This document shows positions 1 to 6,856 of a DNA stretch of 35,773 nucleotides, piece by piece. The DNA is from JAVBTR01 sp031556065 (lineage in GTDB: Bacteria; Bacillota; Clostridia; Christensenellales; Aristaeellaceae), in assembly GCA_031556065.1 (NCBI GenBank), contig JAVBTR010000068.1, forward strand, positions 1 through 35,773, written 5' to 3'. Every line of letters begins with the position of its first letter. The stretch's first letter is position 1. The position numbers and the translations under genes are program-made. Under the pieces are notes generated by a model. That model was given only the letters and a program-made list of their open reading frames with translations, searched no databases and was not told the DNA's origin.

Positions 1-11
1 CGATTTTCGGT

Positions 12-169
12 GGAATTTCGTAGAAATTCCTACCTTGCCCGACCAAATGACCGCAAAATCGAAGATTTTGCAATGCAGGGAGGGAAATCCCTCGTGCGAC
101 ACCTGTGTCGCACGAAAGCGTCGACTTTGTCGACGCGCTGAACCCTTTTCTATGCAAAGAAAAGGGTTC
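12..169. repeat. Island of six consecutive short palindromes
   Basis: Six inverted repeats of different sequence sit end to end downstream of nrdD. They are 12-30 (8-bp arms GGAATTTC/GAAATTCC, 3-base loop), 53-71 (GCAAAATC/GATTTTGC, 3-base loop), 80-93 (short, GAGGGA/TCCCTC), 92-115 (arms based on GTGCGACAC/GTGTCGCAC, 2-base loop), 118-136 (GCGTCGAC/GTCGACGC, 3-base loop) and 140-169 (GAACCCTTTTC/GAAAAGGGTTC, 8-base loop). None is followed by a clear T-run on the minus strand, so a simple terminator is unlikely. The island may continue left of the window. A related structure sits at 13047-13101. Possible natures: a mobile palindromic repeat element, an mRNA 3' stabiliser, or a protein-binding array. 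Confidence 0.8.
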
Positions 170-185
170 TCGCAAAACCTACCTA

Positions 186-2507
186 TTACACGTTATGCTT
201 AAGCCGTTGGCTCTCTTCCGCTCTCTTTGCGTTATTGAAGCGGTCCAGGGTGCCTACCAGGTAGCCGGTAATGCGGCGGATACGTTCGAAGTGCCGGTCG
301 TTATGCTCGGTACGGCCACACTTGGGGCAACAATCCCCAATAATACCGTTATAGCCGCAAATGGGGTCACGGTCTACGGGATGGTTAATGGAGCCATAGC
401 CAACGCCCACATCGTGCATGTAGCGAACAATCTTTTCAAAAGCATCCAGGTTCTCCATTGGGTCCCCATCCATTTCCACGTAGGAGATGTGACCAGCGTT
501 GGTTAAAGCATGGTAGGGGGCCTCCAGGCCAATCTTTTCAAAGGCGCTGATGGGGAAATGAACCGGGATATGGAAGGAGTTGGTATAATAATCACGGTCT
601 GTCACACCGGGAATGGAACCAAAGCGTTCCTTATCCATGCGCACAAAGCGGCCGGAAAGGCCTTCCGCAGGGGTGGCGATCAGGGTGTAATTGAGCTTCT
701 TCTTCTGGGAGCGCTTATCGCAGAAATCCCGCATGGTGCCGATGATCTCAAGGCCCAGGTTCTGGCTTTCCTCGCTTTGGGCGTGGTGAGTGCCGCGCAG
801 GGCTTTCAAGCATTCCGCCAAGCCGATAAAGCCGATGGACAGGGTACCATGCTTGATTACTTCGCGGATTTCGTCCTCCCAATCCAGCTTTTCAGAATCC
901 AGCCACACACCCTCACCCATTAAGAAGGGGAAATTACGCACTTTCTTATTGGCAATGATTTCGAATCGTTCGTCCAACTGACGGGCAACCAAGTCCAATT
1001 TTCTTTCCAGCTCATCGAAAAACCACTGGATATCCCCATTGGCCTTAATGGCGATCCGGGGCAGGTTGATGGATGTGAAGGAGAGATTGCCGCGCTGGGG
1101 GCAAACCTCACGTTCCGGGTCATACACATTGGCAACCACGCGGGTACGGCAGCCCATGTAAGCGATTTCTGTCTCCGGGTGACCGGGCTTATAGTATTTA
1201 AGGTTAAAGGGCGCATCCACAAAGGAGAAATTAGGGAACAGGCGCTTGGCGCTGGTACGGATGGCCAGGCGGTACAGATCGTAGTTGGGATCCCCGGGAT
1301 TGTAGCTGATGCCTTCCTTCACGCGGAAAATCTGAATGGGGAAAATAGGGGTTTCCCCATTGCCCAGGCCCGCTTCCGTTGCCAGAAGCAGGTTTTTCAC
1401 CACCATGCGGCCTTCGGAAGAGGTATCCATACCATAGTTAATGGAAGAGAAGGGCACCTGGGCGCCTGCCCGGGAGTTCATGGTGTTCAGGTTATGGATC
1501 AATGCTTCCATGGCCTGGTAAGTGGCTTTGTCGGTTTCTTTAATGGCTTTTTCCTGGGCGAACTTCAGAATCTTGTCCATGGTCTTTTCATCCTTGATCA
1601 TGGTCAGTTTGCCCTTGAGTGCCTCAGTGCAAGCCTTGTTTTCGTCTAAAGCGGGGATCAGGTTCTCTTCTTCAAATTCGTTAATCAAGCCACGGGCCAG
1701 ATCATCGGCGTTTTCCACCTTGCCAAGAAGTTCAAGGGCCCTAGAAAGGTTGTCCCGGTAGCGCTTGGCAAAGGTCTTTTTCACACCCTCAGCCATGCCG
1801 TAATCGAAGTTGACCACGCTCTGGCCGCCATGCTGGTCGTTCTGGTTGGCCTGAATGGCAATGCACGCCAGGGCGGAATAGCTGTAGATGTCCTGGGGTT
1901 CCCGAAGCACGCCATGGCCTGTGCAAAAGCCGTTTTTAAACAGCTTAATAATATCGATCTGGCAGCAGGTGGTTGTCAGGGTATAAAAATCCTGATCGTG
2001 GATATGAATATCCCCTTCCCGGTGAGCCTGGGAAAATTCAGGATCGATCACGTACATATTGTAAAACTGCTTAGCGCCTTCGGAGCCAAACTTCAGCATG
2101 GCACCCATAGCGGTATCGCCGTTAATGTTGGCGTTTTCACGCTTGATATCGGAGGCGATGGCATCTTTATAAGCGATATCTTCGAAAATTTTCATGAGGC
2201 GGGTATTCATTTCCCGCACCCGGCTGCGTTCAGCCCGGTACAAGATGTAGGCCTTAGCGCTGCGCACAAAGCCTTTTTGGATCAGCATCCGCTCCACTGT
2301 ATCCTGCACCTCTTCAACCGTAGGGGTGCTGGAAATATTTTCGTTGTTTTCTAATTCTAAAGCAACCGCTTCCGCGATGGCCTTGGCGGTATCCATGTTT
2401 TTCGCGCTGCCGGATGCTTCAAAAGATTTGTAAATAGCGTTCTCGATTTTCTTTAAATCGAAGGGGACCAAACGCCCGTCCCGCTTTTTAAGGGTGGTAA
2501 TTGCCAT
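186..2507 (-). CDS. nrdD: Anaerobic (class III) ribonucleoside-triphosphate reductase, large subunit
   Basis: This cytoplasmic glycyl-radical enzyme reduces ribonucleoside triphosphates to deoxy forms without oxygen. An ATP-cone occupies about residues 4-95 (opening MAITTLKKRDGRLVPFD), followed by the reductase barrel. The C-terminus carries a Cys-rich zinc site (ICGYNGIIGDCCPKCGR) and the radical motif RITGY, with the radical Gly at about residue 748 of 773. The start at 2507 is chosen because GGATGGAGGAG lies directly upstream; an ATG 12 codons earlier has no ribosome site and lies outside the conserved start. Length is normal for the family. The activase NrdG, usually adjacent, is not in the window and could lie left of position 1. 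Transcription is probably controlled by NrdR: two boxes overlap the promoter. Confidence 0.97.
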   Translation of the reverse strand: MAITTLKKRDGRLVPFDLKKIENAIYKSFEASGSAKNMDTAKAIAEAVALELENNENISSTPTVEEVQDTVERMLIQKGFVRSAKAYILYRAERSRVREMNTRLMKIFEDIAYKDAIASDIKRENANINGDTAMGAMLKFGSEGAKQFYNMYVIDPEFSQAHREGDIHIHDQDFYTLTTTCCQIDIIKLFKNGFCTGHGVLREPQDIYSYSALACIAIQANQNDQHGGQSVVNFDYGMAEGVKKTFAKRYRDNLSRALELLGKVENADDLARGLINEFEEENLIPALDENKACTEALKGKLTMIKDEKTMDKILKFAQEKAIKETDKATYQAMEALIHNLNTMNSRAGAQVPFSSINYGMDTSSEGRMVVKNLLLATEAGLGNGETPIFPIQIFRVKEGISYNPGDPNYDLYRLAIRTSAKRLFPNFSFVDAPFNLKYYKPGHPETEIAYMGCRTRVVANVYDPEREVCPQRGNLSFTSINLPRIAIKANGDIQWFFDELERKLDLVARQLDERFEIIANKKVRNFPFLMGEGVWLDSEKLDWEDEIREVIKHGTLSIGFIGLAECLKALRGTHHAQSEESQNLGLEIIGTMRDFCDKRSQKKKLNYTLIATPAEGLSGRFVRMDKERFGSIPGVTDRDYYTNSFHIPVHFPISAFEKIGLEAPYHALTNAGHISYVEMDGDPMENLDAFEKIVRYMHDVGVGYGSINHPVDRDPICGYNGIIGDCCPKCGRTEHNDRHFERIRRITGYLVGTLDRFNNAKRAEESQRLKHNV

Positions 2508-2545
2508 GTTTCTCCTCCATCCGTCCAGACACAAACCAGACACTC

Positions 2546-2594
2546 ATACTACATATTGTGTTTCCAAATCAGGTGCAGTGCCATTATATTGTGT
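2546..2594 (-). promoter_or_regulatory. Pair of NrdR boxes upstream of nrdD
   Basis: Two sites resemble the NrdR consensus ACACWATATMTWGTGT. Box 2546-2561 matches 14 of 16 positions. Box 2579-2594 matches 12 of 16 and covers the -10 element. Their starts are 33 bases apart, about three helical turns, the spacing expected for cooperative NrdR binding. The nrdR gene itself is not in the window. Confidence 0.85.
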
Positions 2595-2611
2595 TTGCAT
2601 ACCAATGTCAA
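2583..2611 (-). promoter_or_regulatory. Sigma-A promoter of nrdD
   Basis: On the minus strand TTGACA (2606-2611) and TATAAT (2583-2588) are separated by exactly 17 bases. Both hexamers are perfect consensus. The -10 hexamer is embedded in a NrdR box, so repressor binding would block RNA polymerase. Confidence 0.9.
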
Positions 2612-2701
2612 TACCATTTTCAGTCGGATTTTGAAATATGATGGCGAAATTTGCCACCGATTTTTTGGATAGATTTTTGCTTTCTTTTTATTTCATAAAC
2701 G

Positions 2702-2736
2702 TTGACATCGTCGAAATTTGTGGTTATCATTATAAT
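2702..2736 (+). promoter_or_regulatory. Probable promoter of the corA leader
   Basis: TTGACA at 2702-2707 is followed after 17 bases by TATCAT (2725-2730). A perfect TATAAT follows immediately at 2731-2736 but would need a 23-base spacer. The first pairing is preferred. A transcript from here would carry a leader of roughly 155 bases before corA. Confidence 0.65.
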
Positions 2737-2769
2737 GTAGTAATTTGCGCAGAAGGGAGAAACCGAATC

Positions 2770-2853
2770 ATGGAAGGCGACCCGTTGAGTAGACCTGGCA
2801 GACCCCAAACCATTCATGGCAGGTTCCTAAAGCGCAATGTGTTAACCCGTTAG
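2770..2853 (+). CDS. Putative 27-residue leader peptide upstream of corA
   Basis: ATG at 2770 is preceded by AAGGGAG (2752-2758), about 11 bases away, and the frame ends at TAG 2851-2853, 44 bases before corA. The product begins MEGDPLSRPGRP and continues with a basic, proline-free tail. Acidic and proline codons close to the start are known in E. coli MgtL to make ribosomes fall off when Mg is low. This frame overlaps the first arm of a hairpin that could control the corA ribosome site, as expected for a translational attenuator. That it is translated is inference. The same frame reads further upstream, but without a better start. Confidence 0.45.
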   Translation: MEGDPLSRPGRPQTIHGRFLKRNVLTR

Positions 2854-2888
2854 CGCTGTATTGATGCCTGCCTAAATAAGAAAGGCAG
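2797..2888 (+). promoter_or_regulatory. Candidate cis-regulatory RNA switch in the corA leader
   Basis: Two structures exclude each other. In the first, GGCAGG (2818-2823) pairs with CCTGCC (2867-2872) and encloses nested stems AGCGC/GCGCT (2831-2835 with 2853-2857) and TAAC/GTTA (2843-2846 with 2849-2852). In the second, CTGCCT (2868-2873) pairs with AGGCAG (2883-2888), which covers part of the corA ribosome site AAAGG. A further GGCAG copy at 2797-2801 could also compete. So one fold leaves corA translation open and the other closes it. I do not recognise a known riboswitch class, including the M-box. Confidence 0.5.
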
Positions 2889-2897
2889 AATATTGAT

Positions 2898-3830
2898 ATG
2901 CGCCGTATTTTCAAAACTGTAGACGATCATTTAACAGAATGCACCACGCTGGAAAAGGGCTGCTGGGTACACCTGCAAAGCCCCACCAAAGAAGAGATTG
3001 ATGGGCTGAATACCCGTTTTTCGTTAGACCCTACTTACCTGCAGGCCGCGCTGGATGAAGAGGAAAGTGCCCGCATCGAGCACGAATCTGGGCAGACGCT
3101 TATTATTGTAGACATTCCATATGTGGAAACCGAGGGCAGCGGGTACATTTATTCTACCATTCCCATGGGCATTATTTTGGTGGATGATGTGATTATTACT
3201 GTCTGCACCCGGGAAACCCCTATTATTACGGATTTTACGGAAGAACGCATCCGCAATTTTCATACCTCCAAGCGTACCCGGTTTATCTTGCAATTGCTCC
3301 ACCGCAACGCTTCCCGCTTTCTGGCATACCTTAAACAAATCGATAAAGCGTCTATGCATGTGCAAGAGTTATTGGAAAAATCCTCCCGGAACCAGGAGTT
3401 AATCCAAATGATGAAGCTGGAAAAATCCTTGGTGTTCTTTTCCACTTCACTTAAGGGCAATGAAATGGTTATGGAAAAGCTCCTGCGGCTGGATATCCTG
3501 CAAAAGTTCCCCGATGATACGGATCTGTTGGAAGATGTGATCATCGAAAACAAGCAGGCCATCGAGATGTGTAACATCTACCGGGATATTATGTCCGGCA
3601 CCATGGACGCTTTCGCCTCGATTATTTCCAACAATTTGAACATCACCATGAAGCTTCTGGCCAGTCTAACCATCCTCATGTCCGTCCCCACCATTATTTC
3701 CGGGCTTTTCGGCATGAACGTCCCCGTTCCCTTTGAGCAAGACCCCTTTGGCTTCTACCTGGTGCTGGCCATTGCCGTTGTGGCTACCATTGTTTCCTTC
3801 CTGTTTCTATATAAAAAGAAAATGTTTTAG
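2898..3830 (+). CDS. corA: CorA-family magnesium/cobalt channel
   Basis: This membrane channel brings Mg2+ (and Co2+/Ni2+ in some members) into the cell as a pentamer. The 310-residue protein has the expected layout: a long cytoplasmic alpha/beta and helical funnel domain (about 1-245), then two C-terminal membrane helices (about 250-270 and 283-303). The diagnostic pore motif GMN follows the first helix, in SGLFGMN. The protein ends in the basic tail YKKKMF, as CorA proteins do. The ribosome site is a modest AAAGG 12 bases before ATG and lies inside a hairpin that may control translation (see the leader entry). The GNAT gene follows 20 bases later, so the two are probably co-transcribed. Confidence 0.95.
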   Translation: MRRIFKTVDDHLTECTTLEKGCWVHLQSPTKEEIDGLNTRFSLDPTYLQAALDEEESARIEHESGQTLIIVDIPYVETEGSGYIYSTIPMGIILVDDVIITVCTRETPIITDFTEERIRNFHTSKRTRFILQLLHRNASRFLAYLKQIDKASMHVQELLEKSSRNQELIQMMKLEKSLVFFSTSLKGNEMVMEKLLRLDILQKFPDDTDLLEDVIIENKQAIEMCNIYRDIMSGTMDAFASIISNNLNITMKLLASLTILMSVPTIISGLFGMNVPVPFEQDPFGFYLVLAIAVVATIVSFLFLYKKKMF

Positions 3831-3850
3831 CATACAAAAGGAGTACCGCT

Positions 3851-4351
3851 ATGACAATCACTACCTCGCGACTGCTGTTAGATCATCTGACCCTGTTCGA
3901 TACCGAAACTGTCTTTGCCCAAAGCCAAGAGCTTTCCCGCCGCCAGGGTATTCCCAACGAAGTATACCACTCTTTGAATGAGGCGGAGCAGGTGGTGCTT
4001 ATGATTCGCTCCCACTATGGCAGCGATACCATGCCCTATGTGCTGGCCATCCGTTTAAAGCACACCAGTGAAATGATCGGCCATATCAGCCTGAGCAAAA
4101 TACCAAGCGGCGTAGAAGTCGGCTACGCCATTGGCGAATCCTTTCAGGGCCATGGTTTTGCCAGTGAAGCGGTGATGGCTTTTATTCCAAAGATGAAGGA
4201 ACGCTTTTCGGCGGATACGATATACGGCCTGCCTTTAGCCGATAACATCGCCTCCCAGCGGGTACTGGAAAACGCGGGCTTCCGTTTTCTTTTAAATGAT
4301 CTTCATGGCCAGTTCGCTCCGGGCGGAAAATACAAAGTTTATTGCATATAA
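3851..4351 (+). CDS. GNAT-family N-acetyltransferase (RimJ/RimL-like)
   Basis: This is a 166-residue, probably cytoplasmic acetyltransferase that moves the acetyl group of acetyl-CoA to an amine. The N-terminus TSRLLLDHLT and the CoA pyrophosphate-binding segment YAIGESFQGHGFASEAV (the Q-x-x-G-x-G/A pattern) identify the GNAT fold, closest to the ribosomal-protein or small-molecule acetyltransferases. The late motif NIASQRVLENAGF is the usual conserved helix and strand. AAAGGAG precedes the ATG at good spacing. It lies 20 bases after corA and ends at a strong terminator. The substrate cannot be deduced. Confidence 0.88.
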   Translation: MTITTSRLLLDHLTLFDTETVFAQSQELSRRQGIPNEVYHSLNEAEQVVLMIRSHYGSDTMPYVLAIRLKHTSEMIGHISLSKIPSGVEVGYAIGESFQGHGFASEAVMAFIPKMKERFSADTIYGLPLADNIASQRVLENAGFRFLLNDLHGQFAPGGKYKVYCI

Positions 4352-4354
4352 AAG

Positions 4355-4392
4355 ATGGGCTTTTCAAAGGATGATTCCCTTGAAAAGCCCAT
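4355..4392. terminator. Bidirectional terminator between GNAT and the anti-sigma gene
   Basis: ATGGGCTTTTCA (4355-4366) pairs with TGAAAAGCCCAT (4381-4392). The minus-strand transcript of the anti-sigma gene runs from the stem into CTTTTAT. The plus-strand transcript runs into a weaker TTTGTATT. Confidence 0.85.
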
Positions 4393-4397
4393 TTGTA

Positions 4398-5522
4398 TTA
4401 CCTGCCCACACAGTATTCGCAGGGGGTTAGTTTCAGCATCAGCGATTCATCTTCAGTGGCTGCCAGAGGCAAATAAGCCGACGAAACACTCTTGCAATTT
4501 TGATCCAGATGGTACTTCACACCCCCCACAGGATTATAGTACGTTGTAACGCGTTCACCGTTGTCCTGGGTGCTGGGCTGCACCGTTTCAAAATACTCTT
4601 CTTCCACTTCGCTTTGCAGCACCGCTTCATTCTGCGTCTTTTTTGAAGGAAAGCTTACGCTAATCCCGCTGGCCGCGTGCTCATTTTCCAGAAACACGAT
4701 AGACCAGGTGGTGTTCCCCTGGGAATCCTCCAGAAAGCTGGCATAGGCATACATATGCGCAATATCCTGCCCTGCGTATTCCTTCTTCTTTTCAAGGGCC
4801 ACCCGGGCCTGGGCGATGGCCTCCTGCTCGGTCATATCCTGGCTGGTAGGCAGGGTGTCCCATTGGGCCGCCTTGATGCCCGCCGCCTTGGCAAGCTCGC
4901 TGTACTTGGCACGCTCTTCCATTGTCCAGAAATAGGAGGCGCCCTTGCGCTGGGTTAAATCGCGCTCGTAGGCTTCCAGGGCCTCCAGCCTTGCCTGGGC
5001 CTCCAGCTCTTCATCGGTTATTAAATCATCCTCAGCCAGAACGGGCTTTCGGTAGGTGATTTCCGCCTCGCCTGTTTGGTTGTTCACCGTTACCACATAA
5101 TGGATTTCCCCATCAAGCTGAGCGGAGATCAGCCAGGAATCCTCTTCTTCATCCCCCTGGTAAGTGAAGGCATCATTCATCAGACCTTCTTCTTCCAAGG
5201 TTTCCTTTGCAATGGCCATGGCGTCTTCCAAGGTAATCAAGTCCAGTTTGGCAAACACCCCACCCGTGGTGGTTGCCGCCGCGCCTTGGCCATTGCCTTG
5301 GGTGGCCACTTGGGCAGCGCGATCATGGCGCGGGGTTTGCAATGCCAATACCACTACCAGCGTAGCGGCCATGAGCCCTACAGCTGTCATCTGCTGCCAG
5401 TTAACCCGCTTTTTCTTTTTTTCTTCATTGATTCTGGCAAAAACAGCCCGCCTGTGAGCAGGCGTGAATTGAACGTCATTCAAACAGCTGTCGAAGGCGC
5501 GCTGCACTTCTCTTTTATTCAC
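4398..5522 (-). CDS. Membrane anti-sigma factor-like protein with Cys-containing outer domain
   Basis: Probable inhibitor or sensor partner of the ECF sigma factor encoded just upstream. Its GTG start (5522) overlaps the sigma stop by 8 bases, and GGAGG sits 9 bases ahead, so translation is coupled. The 374-residue protein has a short cytoplasmic N-terminus (1-43), a single membrane helix (about 44-62, TAVGLMAATLVVVLAL) and a long outer part. The middle of the outer part (about 95-160) resembles a PepSY-type strand pattern (SAQLDGEIHYVVTVNNQTGEAEI). The last 45 residues form a small Cys motif (YHLDQNCKSV ending LTPCEYCVGR) typical of compact zinc- or disulphide-stabilised modules. The anti-sigma role rests on gene position and topology, not on a recognised ZAS motif. 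Confidence 0.7.
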   Translation of the reverse strand: MNKREVQRAFDSCLNDVQFTPAHRRAVFARINEEKKKKRVNWQQMTAVGLMAATLVVVLALQTPRHDRAAQVATQGNGQGAAATTTGGVFAKLDLITLEDAMAIAKETLEEEGLMNDAFTYQGDEEEDSWLISAQLDGEIHYVVTVNNQTGEAEITYRKPVLAEDDLITDEELEAQARLEALEAYERDLTQRKGASYFWTMEERAKYSELAKAAGIKAAQWDTLPTSQDMTEQEAIAQARVALEKKKEYAGQDIAHMYAYASFLEDSQGNTTWSIVFLENEHAASGISVSFPSKKTQNEAVLQSEVEEEYFETVQPSTQDNGERVTTYYNPVGGVKYHLDQNCKSVSSAYLPLAATEDESLMLKLTPCEYCVGR

Positions 5523-6030
5523 CGATGCTCACCTCCAATTCCGCTTTAAGCTGCTTTTGTGCTTCTTTAAGGCGATGGTGCACCGCAGATTTACTCATGC
5601 CCAGCACATCGCCTATTTCTTGTATGGTCATTCCTTGATAATAATGCAATACGATAACGTCCTTATATTTTCTTGGTAGCGCCATAATGGTCAGGACAAG
5701 TGTCCTGTCCTTAAAATCTTCGCCATACCCTACCAAGGTGTCGGGGGTGGTGCCTCTATCCACATGACGAAACCAGCTTGTACGCAAATAATCTTTGCAG
5801 GTGTTAATGGCAATTCGCATCAGCCACGCCTTTTCACTGTGGTCATGCTCGCTTCTAAACCTGCCATAGCTTTTGTACGCCTTAACGAAGGTATCCTGCA
5901 TCGCATCCTCGGCAAGAGAAACATCTTTAAGGTAGGTATAACACATTCTCAAAACCTGAGTACCATGCTCTGCCATCAGCCGCTCGATAGCTTCGTCACA
6001 CACGTCGCTTGTAGCAAACGTATGCTCCAT
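5515..6030 (-). CDS. ECF-type RNA polymerase sigma factor (SigV/SigW-like)
   Basis: Directs RNA polymerase to a small stress regulon. The 171-residue protein has region 2 (about residues 15-80: VLRMCYTYLKDVSLAEDAMQ, then DTFVKAYKSYGRF) and region 4 (about 112-165), with the helix-turn-helix MTIQEIGDVLGMSKSAVHHR. The start at 6030 has GGGAGGTGG upstream; a possible ATG five codons earlier has no ribosome site. The stop overlaps the anti-sigma start. A candidate self-recognised promoter lies 20-50 bases upstream. The stimulus is unknown, but the Cys-bearing outer domain of its partner suggests an envelope or redox signal. Confidence 0.93.
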   Translation of the reverse strand: MEHTFATSDVCDEAIERLMAEHGTQVLRMCYTYLKDVSLAEDAMQDTFVKAYKSYGRFRSEHDHSEKAWLMRIAINTCKDYLRTSWFRHVDRGTTPDTLVGYGEDFKDRTLVLTIMALPRKYKDVIVLHYYQGMTIQEIGDVLGMSKSAVHHRLKEAQKQLKAELEVSIGE

Positions 6031-6050
6031 TATTCCACCTCCCATACTAA

Positions 6051-6078
6051 TAGACGAGATGTATTAAACATTTTTCCA
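6051..6078 (-). promoter_or_regulatory. Candidate ECF autoregulatory promoter
   Basis: On the minus strand TGGAAA (6073-6078) lies 16 bases from CGTCTA (6051-6056), close to the TGAAAC-N16-CGTC pattern used by SigW/SigV/SigM-type factors. It lies just ahead of the sigma gene start at 6030, fitting autoregulation. Confidence 0.5.
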
Positions 6079-6096
6079 CGTTAAAAAATAAACTTT

Positions 6097-6759
6097 TTAT
6101 TTCCATCTGACGTGGGCCATATGCGGGGTTTTTGTGATGGTCTTCCGTTTTCCGTTCACGATGGTGGGGTACCGCGTCAGCTCCAGCATGGGTACATCGC
6201 TTAAAGAATCCCCGTAGCTGAAGGAGGCTTCAAAATCCACGTCCATGCCGGCGGAAGCCATGTATTCCGCAATGCGCAGGGTTTTTTCAAAGCCCTTGCA
6301 GTTATTGGAGCCAAGGCACCCCAAATGCACGTCGTTTTCATCCAAAGCACAGCGGGTGGCGATGACCGCATCCACCTCCAGGCCTTTTTTTACCGCTTGC
6401 ATATACACATCCTGGGAGGCGGAAACGATAATGATTTTAACCCCTTTTTTCTTTAGCTCTTCCATTTCCCCAAGGGCCTTTTTAAAGCAGCGCTTTTTAA
6501 GCCTTTCATTAAAAAAGTCTTCCGCCCACTGATCGGTTTCCTTTTTCGTTTTCCCTTTTAAAAAGCCCAAGGAGCGCCCCTTGGCTTCTTCATCCGATAT
6601 ACGCTTTAAGCTAAACAGCCCATAGGCCCATAGGGCTTTCATAAGGCTTTTAAAAGGGATGAATCCTGTTTTAAAACCGTAGCGGAAATAGGGTACAATG
6701 GAATCCCCTTTAATAATGGTGCCGTCAAAATCGAAAAACGCCACGCCCTGCCGTTTCAA
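6097..6759 (-). CDS. HAD-family phosphatase, subfamily IB (SerB-like)
   Basis: A cytoplasmic phosphohydrolase of 220 residues that uses an aspartyl-phosphate intermediate. Motif I is FFDFDGT (residues 8-14, nucleophile Asp10), motif II is IIVSAS, and motif IV is GDSLSD near the C-terminus. The helical cap between motifs I and II, with VPYFRYGF and conserved basic residues, fits the HAD-IB group, which includes phosphoserine phosphatases and phospholipid- or nucleotide-directed relatives. The start is taken as TTG at 6759, which has GGGGG 8 bases upstream. The long in-frame extension upstream lacks conserved features and overlaps the divergent MFS gene. The substrate is unknown. Confidence 0.85.
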   Translation of the reverse strand: MKRQGVAFFDFDGTIIKGDSIVPYFRYGFKTGFIPFKSLMKALWAYGLFSLKRISDEEAKGRSLGFLKGKTKKETDQWAEDFFNERLKKRCFKKALGEMEELKKKGVKIIIVSASQDVYMQAVKKGLEVDAVIATRCALDENDVHLGCLGSNNCKGFEKTLRIAEYMASAGMDVDFEASFSYGDSLSDVPMLELTRYPTIVNGKRKTITKTPHMAHVRWK

Positions 6760-6856
6760 ACAAAGGACCCCCTTCAAATAAAAGCCTATACAGTATAGCA
6801 TAACACGCCCAAAAGTGCTAGAATAGCCAAGGAATACACAAAAGGAGGCAACCGGG

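Noticed and set aside
105..2354. Plus-strand open frames inside nrdD (for example 1179-1649, 1830-2354)
   Set aside because: They lie opposite a fully supported gene, have no ribosome sites or recognisable motifs, and reflect codon bias of the true strand.
2638..2853. 71-residue plus-strand frame before corA
   Set aside because: Its first half crosses the promoter. Only the last 27 codons have a plausible ribosome site and were kept as a leader peptide.
2754..2897. corA leader as an M-box or other known Mg riboswitch
   Set aside because: I could not match conserved M-box segments; the structures seen are simple competing stems.
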